Assembly: GCA_027488935.1 (NCBI GenBank)
Contig: JAIYAP010000084.1
Coordinates: forward strand, 1-64,000
Source of the DNA: Saprospiraceae bacterium
Lineage (GTDB): Bacteria > Bacteroidota > Bacteroidia > Chitinophagales > Saprospiraceae
Direction: 5' to 3'
Length of the DNA: 64,000 nucleotides
In this document: in pieces, positions 18,353-27,922 of the stretch
Layout: every line of letters begins with the position of its first letter
How positions within the stretch are numbered: position 1 is the first letter of the stretch
The notes under the pieces: generated by a model
Databases searched by the model: none
Told to the model about the DNA's origin: nothing
The model's input: only the letters and a program-made list of their open reading frames with translations
Program-made: the position numbers and the translations under genes

Positions 18353-19354
18353 ATGAAAGTAGTTATCCCCGTTGCAGGTGCCGGAACTCGGCTTCGTCCA
18401 CACACCTACACGCAACCCAAGCCCTTGATGCCCGTTGCAGGCAAACCCATTATCCGCCTGATCGTGGATAAATTGGTGGAGGCCGGCCTCACTGAATTTG
18501 TATTCGTAATCGGGTACCTCGGTGATAAAATCAGGGACTATATCGAGGAAACCTACCCGAACCTTCACACCGAATTTGTGTATCAGGAATCGCGGGAAGG
18601 ATCGGCCCATGCCATCATTACGGCACGCGAATGCATTGAGGATGAGGATGAAATATTTATTGCTTTTGGCGATACGATTTTTGATCTGGACCTCAAAACC
18701 ATGCTGAATTGCCCACATTCCTGCATTGGGGTAAAAAAGGTGACCGATCCGCGCGAATTTGGCGTAGCTGAATTTGGGGAAGATGGATTTGTTACGCGCT
18801 TAGTGGAAAAACCGCGCATTCCAAAATCCAACATGGCCATTGTCGGATTGTATAAAATCAAAGAGGTTTCGGCCTTGTTGCGCGCAATTGACCACCTCAT
18901 CCGTAATGATATCCGCACGGTAGGCGAATACCAACTCACCGATGCGCTGCAATACCTGCTCGAAAGCGGCGTGAAATTTCAGACAATTTTAGTCAGCAAC
19001 TGGTTCGATTGCGGCCGTAAGGATGTGCTGCTAGAAACCAATGCCATGCTGCTTAACCAGCGCGGGTACGCCACCGATGAATTTCATTTGCCGGAAACAG
19101 AAAACACCATTTTCATCCATCCGGTAGCAATCGGTGCCAATTGCCACATCAACAACAGCATTATCGGGCCCAATGTGACCATTGGTGATAATGTGCATAT
19201 TAGTTATTCTATTGTAAAAGACAGCATTATCGGCAATTTCGCGGGTTTGCAGGATGCGGTGTTGAATCACTCGGTGATTGGCAGCGATGCGAGTATTAAA
19301 GGCATGAATTTGAGTTTGAATATTGGGGATAATACGGAGATTGATTTTGGGTAG
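18353..19354 (+). CDS. Sugar nucleotidyltransferase with left-handed beta-helix
   Basis: A 333-residue enzyme that transfers a nucleotidyl group to a sugar phosphate for cell-envelope polysaccharide. The N-terminal signature GAGTRLRPHTYTQPKPLMPVAGKP binds the nucleotide. The C-terminal 90 residues carry hexapeptide repeats of a left-handed beta-helix (NCHINNSIIGPNVTIGDNVHI). The start at 18353 places the conserved MKVVIPVAGAG at the N-terminus. The exact substrate (glucose-, mannose- or GlcNAc-1-phosphate) cannot be told by eye. It converges on the DUF4143 ATPase. Confidence 0.88.
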   Translation: MKVVIPVAGAGTRLRPHTYTQPKPLMPVAGKPIIRLIVDKLVEAGLTEFVFVIGYLGDKIRDYIEETYPNLHTEFVYQESREGSAHAIITARECIEDEDEIFIAFGDTIFDLDLKTMLNCPHSCIGVKKVTDPREFGVAEFGEDGFVTRLVEKPRIPKSNMAIVGLYKIKEVSALLRAIDHLIRNDIRTVGEYQLTDALQYLLESGVKFQTILVSNWFDCGRKDVLLETNAMLLNQRGYATDEFHLPETENTIFIHPVAIGANCHINNSIIGPNVTIGDNVHISYSIVKDSIIGNFAGLQDAVLNHSVIGSDASIKGMNLSLNIGDNTEIDFG

Positions 19355-19374
19355 GGGTATCCTCGTTTTAAGGT

Positions 19375-20583
19375 TTAGGTAAATTCCTCCAAAAACTGCT
19401 GTAAATTCCAATGCTCAATCCCATTCACCGTATTGGTAAAAGACGGGTCCATGCTTACTACCAATTTTCGATAGTTATCCGGGATTAACGCCAAATTACC
19501 AAATTCACGATCTATCGTGGATTGTTCCGTAAGTACATAGGCGACCTGGATGTAAACGCGTTCGTTGTTTTTTTCTGCGACAAAATCTATTTCCTGGGTT
19601 TGCCAATCTCCCGTAAATACGGTAAAACCATTGCTAATCAAATGGTGGAAGACGCAGTTTTCAATAAGTTTACTCATATCGGATATCCTAAAACCTGCCA
19701 AAGCATTGCGCATGCCCAAATCTTGAAAATAATATTTCTCCCCGACCTCAAAATTGCGTTTCCCTTTTAAATCAATCCTTTTTACCGGAACGATGATCTG
19801 ACTATTCACCAAATAAGCGAGATAATCCAGAACAGTATTTACAGAAATATTGATTTTTTGCGATTTTAAGTAGTCGCTCACCTTTTTAGCATTCAGAATA
19901 CTTCCAATATTATCTGCCGTAAATCGAATAAGTCGATCCAAAAAATTGATATTCCGAATATTATATCGTGTTAGAATATCCCGGTATAAAATGCTGGTAA
20001 ATACATTTTTCAAATATTCAAATGCGAGTTCATCCCTTAATTCCAAATTCCGCAAAAACGGCATTCCACCGTATTTTAAAAACAGGTGAAGGCTTTCCAG
20101 ATTGCTTTCTAAGTCGTGAAAGGTCAAAAACTCCTTAAAATCAAGGCTAAAAACTGGAATTTCAATATATCTACCACTTAATCGGGTGGCCAATTCGCCA
20201 GATAATATTTCCGAATTGCTGCCAGTTATATATAGGTCGTAATTCGGTTGAGCGGCAAAGGACCGCACGCTATTTTCAAAGTCTTTGATTTCCTGCACCT
20301 CATCAATAAAAACGTAATTCATCACACCAGTTGTTAGCACAGCCTTCGAATGGATATACGCACTCAATTCGATGTCATTGGTAATTTGCCTGAAATCTTC
20401 GCGCTCCTTGTCGATTAGAATCAAGTTATAGGACGCACTCGTAGCGCTGATTTCGGCCTGTACTTGCCGCAACAGATAACTCTTACCGACCCGCCTTTGC
20501 CCAATCAGTACTTTTATGAGTGATTTACCGATAAACGGTCGTATCCGGGTATCATATTTGGGACGAACTAAGACATCTTTCAT
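19375..20583 (-). CDS. AAA ATPase with DUF4143 domain
   Basis: A 402-residue P-loop protein: Walker A IGQRRVGKS (about 29-37), a Walker B ending in VFIDEVQEI, and a sensor-like YITGSNSEIL. The C-terminal DUF4143 part resembles a restriction-endonuclease-like fold (GDWQTQEIDFVAEK...VYIQVAYVL). Families of this type are abundant and patchily distributed in Bacteroidota, and their function is unclear. Its codons and the surroundings appear more AT-rich than the neighbours (visual impression), which would fit transfer. Three related palindromic or half-site sequences lie directly upstream, one almost touching the start codon. Confidence 0.87.
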   Translation of the reverse strand: MKDVLVRPKYDTRIRPFIGKSLIKVLIGQRRVGKSYLLRQVQAEISATSASYNLILIDKEREDFRQITNDIELSAYIHSKAVLTTGVMNYVFIDEVQEIKDFENSVRSFAAQPNYDLYITGSNSEILSGELATRLSGRYIEIPVFSLDFKEFLTFHDLESNLESLHLFLKYGGMPFLRNLELRDELAFEYLKNVFTSILYRDILTRYNIRNINFLDRLIRFTADNIGSILNAKKVSDYLKSQKINISVNTVLDYLAYLVNSQIIVPVKRIDLKGKRNFEVGEKYYFQDLGMRNALAGFRISDMSKLIENCVFHHLISNGFTVFTGDWQTQEIDFVAEKNNERVYIQVAYVLTEQSTIDREFGNLALIPDNYRKLVVSMDPSFTNTVNGIEHWNLQQFLEEFT

Positions 20584-20600
20584 CTATACTGAAAACTTTA
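20584..20600. promoter_or_regulatory. Half-site of the DUF4143 operator family
   Basis: TATACTGAAAACTTTA is one arm of the palindromes at 20613 and 20651. It starts right next to the ATG of the ATPase gene, so a bound protein would cover the translation or transcription start. Confidence 0.5.
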
Positions 20601-20612
20601 TGCAAAAAAACG

Positions 20613-20640
20613 AAAAGTTTTCATTATAATGAAAACTTTT
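20613..20640. promoter_or_regulatory. Perfect 28-bp palindrome upstream of the ATPase gene
   Basis: AAAAGTTTTCATTA joined to TAATGAAAACTTTT is a perfect inverted repeat. It is repeated in slightly changed form at 20651-20682. This is typical of a dimeric repressor operator; no terminator-type T run belongs to a gene end here. Confidence 0.7.
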
Positions 20641-20650
20641 TGAAAAAACC

Positions 20651-20682
20651 GCTTAAGTTTTCATTATACTGAAAATTTAAGC
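20651..20682. promoter_or_regulatory. Second operator-like palindrome (32 bp)
   Basis: GCTTAAGTTTTCA and TGAAAATTTAAGC are inverted copies with one mismatch around TTATAC. The centre-to-centre distance from the first palindrome is about 40 bp, close to four helical turns. The remaining gap to 20918 shows no gene. Confidence 0.65.
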
Positions 20683-20918
20683 ACGATTATACCCCCCCTT
20701 ACGATTCGTCTGAAGAAATATTCAAAACCTTCCTGCTACCCTTTCGAATTTTACTTGGTATTGAACTAAACAGCCGCGCAGCCAAGCAACGCTTTGCCAT
20801 TTTTATCGAATCCAACACATTTTCCATCTATATATTCCAAATCGGGTGTAATTTTGTTCAAGCTGTCATCTCTCTACATGCAAACCCGAGGTGCAGCATC
20901 ATCCTCAATTTCGCTCCC

Positions 20919-23762
20919 ATGATGCTTGAAACAAACATTTTCCGCCCTGTTTTTCTTTTTTCCCTGCTGATTTTCCTCCACAGCGTCCCTGTTTTTGCCC
21001 AGGTTTCCTGCGACCCGGTGTTTCCTACGGTACAAGATAACATCACCATCACCTACGATGCCACTAAAGGCAACGCGGCCCTCGTAGGCGTGAGCCCCGT
21101 GTACGCGCACATGGGCGTGATCACCAATTTAAGTACCTCCCCGACGGACTGGAAATACGTGCCGACCACCTGGGGCATTGCCGATCCAGTGGGCGCGATG
21201 ACGGCAGATGGACCAAATAAATGGAAAAAGACCATCAATATCAATACCTTTTTCAATATTGCTGCGGGCGAAACGGTCCTGAAACTATCTTTTGTTTTCC
21301 GCAATACCAATGGCAGTACGGTAGGCCGCGCTGAAGATGGTTCCGATATTTATTACGACGTATATCCCGTCAACGGTCCACTGCAAACCAAATTCATTAC
21401 CCCAATCAATGCCTCATTTCTCACAACTGTTGGAAGTGTAATTCCGGTACTTGGGGCTGCCTCCAAAACCAGCGCCATCAGCCTTTACGATAATGGCACG
21501 CTGCTGAATACCAACAATGGCCTGCAAATTCAAAACACCCTCAATGCCAGCGCAGGATACCACCAAATTCAAATGGTGGCCGACGCAAATGGCGAAAAAG
21601 ATACTTCCGAATTTATCTATGTAGTACCAGCATCCATTGTAACCGCTGCGTTGCCCGCAAACACCGAATTGGGCATCAACTACATCGACGGACAAACCGT
21701 TCGCCTGGCCTTGTACGCCCCCAACAAACAAATCGTATACGCCATCGGCGATTTTAGCAATTGGCAAATTGACCCGGCGTTTCAAATGAACCGCACCCCC
21801 GATGGCAATACCTGGTGGATTGAATTGAAAAACCTGCCTGTTAATCAACCCGTTCGTTTTCAATATCTTGTAAATGGCGCGCTGCGCATTGCCGACCCGC
21901 TCAGCACCCTCGTACTCGATGCCGGCAATGATCCGTTTATCCCAGCCAGTACTTTTCCCAACCTGACGCCTTACCCAACCGGAAAAACAGGTGGCGCCGT
22001 TTCGGTGCTTCAAACCGCACAAACGCCCTTCAACTGGAGCGCAACCAATTATGCACGTCCGAAAAAAACAGATTTGGTCGTATATGAATTGTTGGCACGC
22101 GATTTTGTAGCCAACCACGACTACCAAACCATTTTGGACTCCCTTGACTATTTCCAACGCCTCGGCGTGACTGCCCTCGAATTAATGCCGGTAAATGAAT
22201 TTGATGGCAACATCAGCTGGGGCTACAACCCAGCCTACCACAAGGCAACCGACAAGTATTATGGCTCACCGGAAGCACTGAAAATACTCATCGACGAATG
22301 CCACAAACGCAACATCGCGGTCATTTTTGATGTCGTCTTCAACCAGGCCTCCGGCTCCAGTCCGCTGGCACAACTGTACTGGAATGCGACCCTCAACCGC
22401 CCTGCCGCCGATAATCCCTGGTTAAATCCTACCGCAACCCACGATTTTAATGTTTTTAACGACTTTAACCACGAAAGTCAGGCCACCAAGGCTTATGTAA
22501 AAAACTGCCTCGCCCACCTGATTCAGGAATTCAAAGTCGATGGTTTCCGTTTCGACCTTTCCAAAGGCTTTACCCAAAAAGTAACCTTAGGCAATGTGAG
22601 CGCCTGGGGACAATATGACGCGACCCGCATCGCCATTTTGAAGGATTATGCCAACTTCATCTGGGCAAAAGACCCGACGAATTACGTCATCCTCGAACAT
22701 TTTGCCGACAATACCGAAGAAAAAGAGCTCGCCGAATATGGTATGATGCTTTGGGGAAACATGCATGGTTCCTACAAAGACCTGGGTTTAGGCACTGCCG
22801 CCGGACAAAATGCCAGCGTGAGTGGTATTTCTTATAAAAACCGCAGCTGGACCGTTCCACACCTGATCGGGTACATGGAAAGCCACGACGAAGAGCGCAT
22901 CATGGTCGATTTGAAAAACAGCGGCGCCGTAAATGGTGCTTATAATGTGAAAAACACGGCTACCGCAGTAAAACGGATCGCCATGCTCAATAATATTTTG
23001 TACACCATCCCTGGACCAAAAATGTTGTGGCAGTTTGGCGAATTGGGCTACGATTTTTCTATTAATCTTTGCGAAAACGGCTCTATCAGCACCAATTGCC
23101 GCACCAGTCCCAAACCCATCCGCTGGGATTATAACAACGATCCGGCAAGACGCTTTTTGTACGGGCGCACGGCAGGACTGCTCCAACTTCGCAAAAATTA
23201 CGACGTTTTTGAAACGACGGATTTCCTGCTCAATGTAAGCACAGGCAAAATGCGTTCGGTGCGCCTCAACAGTCCGACCATGAATGTAGTAGCGGTTTCG
23301 AACATCTCCACGGCCCAGGAAACTGCCAATATTGTATTCCAACACACAGGTACCTGGTATGATTATTATACCGGAACCCCTTTTGAAGTAAGCGGTGCAA
23401 ATGCCAACCTAACCTTAGAGCCGGGCGATTACCGCCTGTTCATCGATCAACTTATCCCATTTCCGGGCGATATCGTATTCCTCGACAGCAAAGAAGCGGC
23501 AGGGAAAGTGCAAAACATGCTCGTTTACCCAAATCCCGCAACCGATTTTGCATCAGTAGATTTTTCCTTGAATGACCAGGCATCCGTACAATTGGATGTG
23601 GTCGATTTGGCAGGAAAGCGCATCTTCAACGTTACCACCGATGCGCTCCCTGCGGGCGATTATCACTACGAACTGCGTACTGAAAATTGGGCTGCTGGCG
23701 TTTATTTTGTGACCCTACGCGACCCCGCCGGTGCGCGTGTAACTAAAAAATTGATCAAATAA
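20919..23762 (+). CDS. Secreted GH13 alpha-amylase-family enzyme with T9SS domain
   Basis: A 947-residue exported glycoside hydrolase. A signal peptide ends near VPVFAQ (about 28). An N-terminal beta-sandwich follows, then a CBM48-like module (about 255-335, YAIGDFSNWQID) and the TIM barrel. Conserved regions: DVVFNQ (471-476), GFRFDLS with nucleophile D546, the acid/base E593 (ILEHF) and D657 (ESHDEE). The usual His of region I (DVVxNH) is Gln here. The C-terminal T9SS domain starts with VYPNPATDF. It probably degrades alpha-glucans outside the cell. Confidence 0.92.
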   Translation: MMLETNIFRPVFLFSLLIFLHSVPVFAQVSCDPVFPTVQDNITITYDATKGNAALVGVSPVYAHMGVITNLSTSPTDWKYVPTTWGIADPVGAMTADGPNKWKKTININTFFNIAAGETVLKLSFVFRNTNGSTVGRAEDGSDIYYDVYPVNGPLQTKFITPINASFLTTVGSVIPVLGAASKTSAISLYDNGTLLNTNNGLQIQNTLNASAGYHQIQMVADANGEKDTSEFIYVVPASIVTAALPANTELGINYIDGQTVRLALYAPNKQIVYAIGDFSNWQIDPAFQMNRTPDGNTWWIELKNLPVNQPVRFQYLVNGALRIADPLSTLVLDAGNDPFIPASTFPNLTPYPTGKTGGAVSVLQTAQTPFNWSATNYARPKKTDLVVYELLARDFVANHDYQTILDSLDYFQRLGVTALELMPVNEFDGNISWGYNPAYHKATDKYYGSPEALKILIDECHKRNIAVIFDVVFNQASGSSPLAQLYWNATLNRPAADNPWLNPTATHDFNVFNDFNHESQATKAYVKNCLAHLIQEFKVDGFRFDLSKGFTQKVTLGNVSAWGQYDATRIAILKDYANFIWAKDPTNYVILEHFADNTEEKELAEYGMMLWGNMHGSYKDLGLGTAAGQNASVSGISYKNRSWTVPHLIGYMESHDEERIMVDLKNSGAVNGAYNVKNTATAVKRIAMLNNILYTIPGPKMLWQFGELGYDFSINLCENGSISTNCRTSPKPIRWDYNNDPARRFLYGRTAGLLQLRKNYDVFETTDFLLNVSTGKMRSVRLNSPTMNVVAVSNISTAQETANIVFQHTGTWYDYYTGTPFEVSGANANLTLEPGDYRLFIDQLIPFPGDIVFLDSKEAAGKVQNMLVYPNPATDFASVDFSLNDQASVQLDVVDLAGKRIFNVTTDALPAGDYHYELRTENWAAGVYFVTLRDPAGARVTKKLIK

Positions 23763-23854
23763 CCCTTCCCCAACAAACCGGTGGTGCCTGCTCGACAGGC
23801 CCGCCGGCCTTCCGTCTTGCCTCCCCTTGCGGGATTGCGGACGTCCTTATATAA

Positions 23855-23882
23855 AGGGGCGGACCATATAAAGTCTGCCCCT
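23855..23882 (+). terminator. Terminator of the amylase gene
   Basis: AGGGGCGGAC, an 8-base loop, then GTCTGCCCCT with one G-T pair, followed by ATTTTTTT. It is a typical intrinsic terminator on the plus strand. The 70 bp before it are unusually GC-rich and contain a small hairpin GCCTG-CTCGA-CAGGC. Confidence 0.85.
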
Positions 23883-23906
23883 ATTTTTTTATAAAATCAC
23901 CCTTTC

Positions 23907-24938
23907 ATGCGGATTTTATGGCTTTCGCCGGGGTTTGCTGCCCACGAACAGGATTTCAATTGCATTCCGCCTTTGCAGTTATTGGCAAAAGCGATGCAAC
24001 GCGAGGGGGTAGAAATTTGCATCCTCACGTTGAGCTATCCATTTGATGCTGCATCCTATACCTGGCATGGCATTCCGGTGCAATCTTGCTATGGAAAAAA
24101 CAAAAGCCGCTTTCGGTGGATTAATTGGTGGCGCATGCAGCGTTTTGCGCAAAAATTGCATGCAAAATCCCCCTTCGATGTGATCCACAGTTTTTGGTTG
24201 GGGCCATGCTCGTTGGTGGGACGGCATTTAGCGCGGCGCTGGGGCATTCCGCACTGGACCACCTTAATGGGTCAGGACGTTTTGCCCGAAAACCGCTATC
24301 GTTTTTTGTTAAAACCAAGGCATTGCCTAAACCTGATCGCACTGACCCATTTTCAAAACCAGATTTTTGAAAAAACCAACCACCTGAAAGCAGGGCAGGT
24401 GATCCCTTTTGGCATCGATCCACTCGAAATTCCCGAACAATTATCTAACAACCGTCCTATTGATATATTAGGCTGTGGTTCCTTTATTCCCCTGAAAAAC
24501 TGGCCTCTTTGGTTGCAGACAGTAGCTTTATGTAAAAAAAGTAACCCAAATTTAAAGGCAGTACTCATTGGCGATGGCACACAACACGCTGAAATCGTGC
24601 AACTTGCACACCAGTTGGGATTGCAGGATACCGTCACTTTTACCGGCCATATCCCGCGCATCGAGGTGTTCCAATACATGCAGCAGTCCAAGGTTTTTCT
24701 GCACACGGCTCAATTTGAATCATTGGGTTATGTATTAGAAGAAGCACGCATGCAGGGTTGCCATCTGGTAAGCACACCTGTAGGTATTGCGCCCGAAATT
24801 GCGGCGTGCGCATCAACAGAAAATGAATTAAGCGCTTTGGTTTTAACATTATTGGCAAGACCTTTTAGGGAAGTTGAAATAAATTCATGGACGATTCAGG
24901 ATACGGCAAGGGGGTATTTTGACTTGTATACTACCTAG
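23907..24938 (+). CDS. Family 4-type glycosyltransferase
   Basis: A 343-residue retaining glycosyltransferase with two Rossmann domains. The N-terminal half has the glycine-rich and WLGPCSLVGRHLARRWGIPHWTTLMGQD segments. The C-terminal half has VLIGDGTQHAEI and the E-x7-E nucleotide-sugar motif in ESLGYVLEEARMQG. It uses an activated sugar donor to build cell-surface glycans. It is slightly shorter than many members. Its stop overlaps the next, convergent gene by 8 bp. Confidence 0.85.
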   Translation: MRILWLSPGFAAHEQDFNCIPPLQLLAKAMQREGVEICILTLSYPFDAASYTWHGIPVQSCYGKNKSRFRWINWWRMQRFAQKLHAKSPFDVIHSFWLGPCSLVGRHLARRWGIPHWTTLMGQDVLPENRYRFLLKPRHCLNLIALTHFQNQIFEKTNHLKAGQVIPFGIDPLEIPEQLSNNRPIDILGCGSFIPLKNWPLWLQTVALCKKSNPNLKAVLIGDGTQHAEIVQLAHQLGLQDTVTFTGHIPRIEVFQYMQQSKVFLHTAQFESLGYVLEEARMQGCHLVSTPVGIAPEIAACASTENELSALVLTLLARPFREVEINSWTIQDTARGYFDLYTT

Positions 24939-25302
24939 ATTTCCTCAACGGAAAAGCCTTCCCCGCATCTTCCGCTTTCACCGTCAAAAAAGGCACATCA
25001 TTCCGAATACTCCCGCCGCCCATCACAACGCCCACTTGCTTTCCATCTGCCCGGTATATTTTAGTACCCACTGGGCAATTAAACCGATGATAGGCGCCCG
25101 GTAATAAAAATACCGAATTCGTCCAATTTCCCACCGTTCCTGGCTCATAGCCGATAAAGGTATATTTATGCGGTAAAATGCTGTTGTTATGCACCCGAAA
25201 GGAAATTAATTGTTGTTTATTTTGCTGCATTTCCACAACACCGGGTTGGGAGGCTATGCAATCGGTTAACATAAAGAGCAAAGCAAAAAAGAAAAGTTTC
25301 AT
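24931..25302 (-). CDS. Hypothetical exported protein
   Basis: A 123-residue protein with an N-terminal signal (MKLFFFALLFMLTDC). The Cys could be a lipid site, although LTDC is a poor lipobox. The body is beta-rich (QLISFRVHNNSILPHKYTFIGYEPG ... FNCPVGTKIYRADGKQVGVVMGG). Not recognised as a known family. It lies downstream of the outer-membrane receptor gene on the same strand, separated by the palindromic repeats at 25372-25440. Confidence 0.6.
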   Translation of the reverse strand: MKLFFFALLFMLTDCIASQPGVVEMQQNKQQLISFRVHNNSILPHKYTFIGYEPGTVGNWTNSVFLLPGAYHRFNCPVGTKIYRADGKQVGVVMGGGSIRNDVPFLTVKAEDAGKAFPLRKSR

Positions 25303-25360
25303 GTGTATGAATGTTTATGATTTGAAATGATTGAATCTGTATAGCTTGCGATGCATTTGG

Positions 25361-25440
25361 GCAGGTCGCGCGTAGGGACAAGTCGCGACTTGTCCGTACC
25401 CATCCGCGATGTATCAGGGAAAGTCTCGACTTTCCCCTAC
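25361..25440. repeat. Cluster of GTCGCGAC-type palindromes
   Basis: Three members in 80 bp. GGGCAGGTCGCG (25361-25372) is a half element. A full palindrome at 25372-25399 has GGACAAGTCG/CGACTTGTCC as its perfect core. GGGAAAGTCT/CGACTTTCCC (25417-25436) has one central mismatch and is followed by CTAC. The arms differ between copies but stay self-complementary. The last copy supplies the TAG of the receptor gene. Together with 95-114 this defines a dispersed element family. Confidence 0.85.
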
Positions 25441-27857
25441 TCTTTCCGGGCCTTGATCCGCCCTTCCGAATCCTCCGCCCCGCCGCTATTGCGATTTCGG
25501 GTTTTTAATTGCTGGTTGCCAAACTTCCAGCTGAAACTCACAGCCACATTCTGGCTTTCCCAGGTATTGCGCATGGAGCCGCGTACCGAGCCAAAATCAA
25601 CCGATTGCGCCCAACGCTGGGTGTGAAACAAGTCATTCACACTGATTTTAAGGGAGGCCTTATCCTTCCACAGTGATTTTTTCGCGCCAATTGAAGCACT
25701 TGCAATGCCTTTGTTTTCAAAAACACCATCGCGGGTTGGAAATTGGGCCCAAAAAGAAGCCTCTAGGCCGTAGCCTTGTTTTAAGGTAAATTGTTGCGAA
25801 ACATAACATCCGCCCCCGAAAGCGCCCGCGTTCAATTGCGCATCGGCCAACTGCGAACGAAACTGATTGTGCCAAACGCCCAGCCATACATACCCCTCCC
25901 ACCAGGATTTAATGGGCAAGGGCAGGTTTACATTCAAACTAACATTATCCTGCTGGTTCAAATTTTGCGGTTGCGTGTAAGCCTGTATGCCCTCCTGCCG
26001 TGCAACCGTATTTACCAGGTTGGTGGTGCGGCTATACCCGAACGAAATACTGGCAGCATACCGATACGTGTAGGAAATTTCAGCAGCGTGGGTGTAAGCA
26101 GGACGCAAATAAGGGTTGCCACGCTCGCTCGTGTAAGGATCAATTTGCCATACAAACGGATTCATATCCTGGTAAGCAGGGCGACTCAAACGACGGTTGT
26201 ACGAAAAGCCCAATTGATGATTCGGCTTCAAGTTGTATTGCAGGTACGCCGTAGGGAAAAGCCCCAGGTAAGTCGTATCTGGTTTGTTTAATTCGGCCCC
26301 GTATAAATCCGTCGATTTGCCTTTAACCTGGGTCCGTTCTGTGCGCAAACCTAATTGCCAATTAAGTTTTTGTCCTTGTTTGCCCACATTGGTATAAGCA
26401 GCGGCTATATTTTCCTGGTAATTAAATCGGTTACTTCGGCCCGCATCGGCTTGCGACTGCCCATTGGCGGTGCGTATACTTTGAATGGAATTGTCCGAAT
26501 TTGTCCAGTTCAACTTCGCACCCGCTTCGATTTTTAAGCCATCTTTGCGCGTTTTGACATAATCCGTTTTTACCGACCAGATCGTAATATTAGAACCCAG
26601 GTCGCTAAACAATGCATCGCGGGAAAGTAATACACTTTCTGAATTAAAGTGCTGATTTTCAAGCGCATTGGATCCTTTACTGTGAAAGGTAATCCGATCT
26701 GCATCCACGGAAAGTTCATTGCCCAAAGTATCCGTATAGCGGTAATTTAAATTGTAATTTACGCGATCGTTATTATTGGGCGCAAGAATAGAACTATACA
26801 AAGTACTGTCTATCAAAGCACTGCCTTCATTAGAAATTTGAGTCACATTATCTTTACGGGAGATATTATTGTAAAAATTACCCAGCACCAAAACACCCAA
26901 GGTATGGCGTTCGTTGGCGAAGAAATCAGCCCCCGCTTTAAAAGATTTGGTGCCAAATTGTTCGATCAAAGGGTTTGTCTGCTCAAACAATTTACCTTCC
27001 GCATAGCGCGTAATTTGCTGTCCAATCGATTGGGCGCCATCTACCACATTGGCATTGCCGAAAAAATTGACCTTTCCGGGACGATAGTTCAAATTGAGTC
27101 CCGTACGCAAGCGCGCATGAATACTTTGCGTAATCCCCGCCGTTGCAACCCCGTTTACTCCTAAAGACTGGTTCTTTTTTAAGCGGATATTGATGATGCC
27201 CGAAACCCCTTCTGCATCGTATTTGGAAGATGGGCGCGTAATTAATTCTATTTTTGAAATACTTTCTCCTGGCAAACTTTGCAAAAAAGCCACCAATTGA
27301 TCGCCTTCCAACTGGGTAGGCTTTCCGTCAATCAATACCCGCACACCCGCCTTTCCTTCCAGCATAACAGATCCTTGCGGAGTGACCACCACACCCGGCG
27401 AACGCTGCAACAATTCCAGCGCATTATTGCCTGCCGCCAACGTGGAGCCTTCCACATTGACCACTACTTTATCCAATTGCCGTTCAATGGTGGGTAATTT
27501 GGCGCTGATCGTAGCCTCTTTTAGTAAATTGTTGACAGAAAAAGTCATGGGTGGCGCCTCAATGGTCGCGCCTGCCTGCAACGTAATGGCCGCTGAATAA
27601 AGATCAGCGTATCCTAATAATTCCGCTTTGATCAGGTACCGACCGGCTTCTAAATTAGAAAATTGAAAACGGCCATCCGCTTCAGTCGCTGTGCCGGTTA
27701 CGTAACTGCTATCAGCAGCGCGCAGGAGTTTCACAGTGGCATATTCGGCCGCTTCACCCGTGCTAAGGCGCAAGGAGCCTGTGATACTTTGGGCAAAAAT
27801 GGAAATTTGTAAAAACAAAAAGACAAAAAGGAGGGTGTTTTGCTTGTGCATGGTCAA
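25437..27857 (-). CDS. TonB-dependent receptor-like outer-membrane barrel
   Basis: An 806-residue outer-membrane protein. Signal peptide (MHKQNTLLFVFLFLQISIFAQ), carboxypeptidase-regulatory-like domain (about 24-105), plug domain (about 130-220, with GKAGVRVLIDGKPTQL and KIELITRPSSKYDAEGVSGIINI), then a barrel of the outer membrane protein beta-barrel family (FSYNRRLSRPAYQDMNPFVWQIDPYTSERGNP). No SusD partner or TonB box is evident, so its ligand is unknown. The start may be 27857 or 27851. It follows the AraC-type gene by 96 bp, so the two may be functionally linked. Confidence 0.88.
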   Translation of the reverse strand: MTMHKQNTLLFVFLFLQISIFAQSITGSLRLSTGEAAEYATVKLLRAADSSYVTGTATEADGRFQFSNLEAGRYLIKAELLGYADLYSAAITLQAGATIEAPPMTFSVNNLLKEATISAKLPTIERQLDKVVVNVEGSTLAAGNNALELLQRSPGVVVTPQGSVMLEGKAGVRVLIDGKPTQLEGDQLVAFLQSLPGESISKIELITRPSSKYDAEGVSGIINIRLKKNQSLGVNGVATAGITQSIHARLRTGLNLNYRPGKVNFFGNANVVDGAQSIGQQITRYAEGKLFEQTNPLIEQFGTKSFKAGADFFANERHTLGVLVLGNFYNNISRKDNVTQISNEGSALIDSTLYSSILAPNNNDRVNYNLNYRYTDTLGNELSVDADRITFHSKGSNALENQHFNSESVLLSRDALFSDLGSNITIWSVKTDYVKTRKDGLKIEAGAKLNWTNSDNSIQSIRTANGQSQADAGRSNRFNYQENIAAAYTNVGKQGQKLNWQLGLRTERTQVKGKSTDLYGAELNKPDTTYLGLFPTAYLQYNLKPNHQLGFSYNRRLSRPAYQDMNPFVWQIDPYTSERGNPYLRPAYTHAAEISYTYRYAASISFGYSRTTNLVNTVARQEGIQAYTQPQNLNQQDNVSLNVNLPLPIKSWWEGYVWLGVWHNQFRSQLADAQLNAGAFGGGCYVSQQFTLKQGYGLEASFWAQFPTRDGVFENKGIASASIGAKKSLWKDKASLKISVNDLFHTQRWAQSVDFGSVRGSMRNTWESQNVAVSFSWKFGNQQLKTRNRNSGGAEDSEGRIKARKE

Positions 27858-27922
27858 CAGTTTTATTTGCGAATTGATACCGCAAAAGTGGGCTGACCAA
27901 GGCCCTCTAATCGCCGCAAAGC

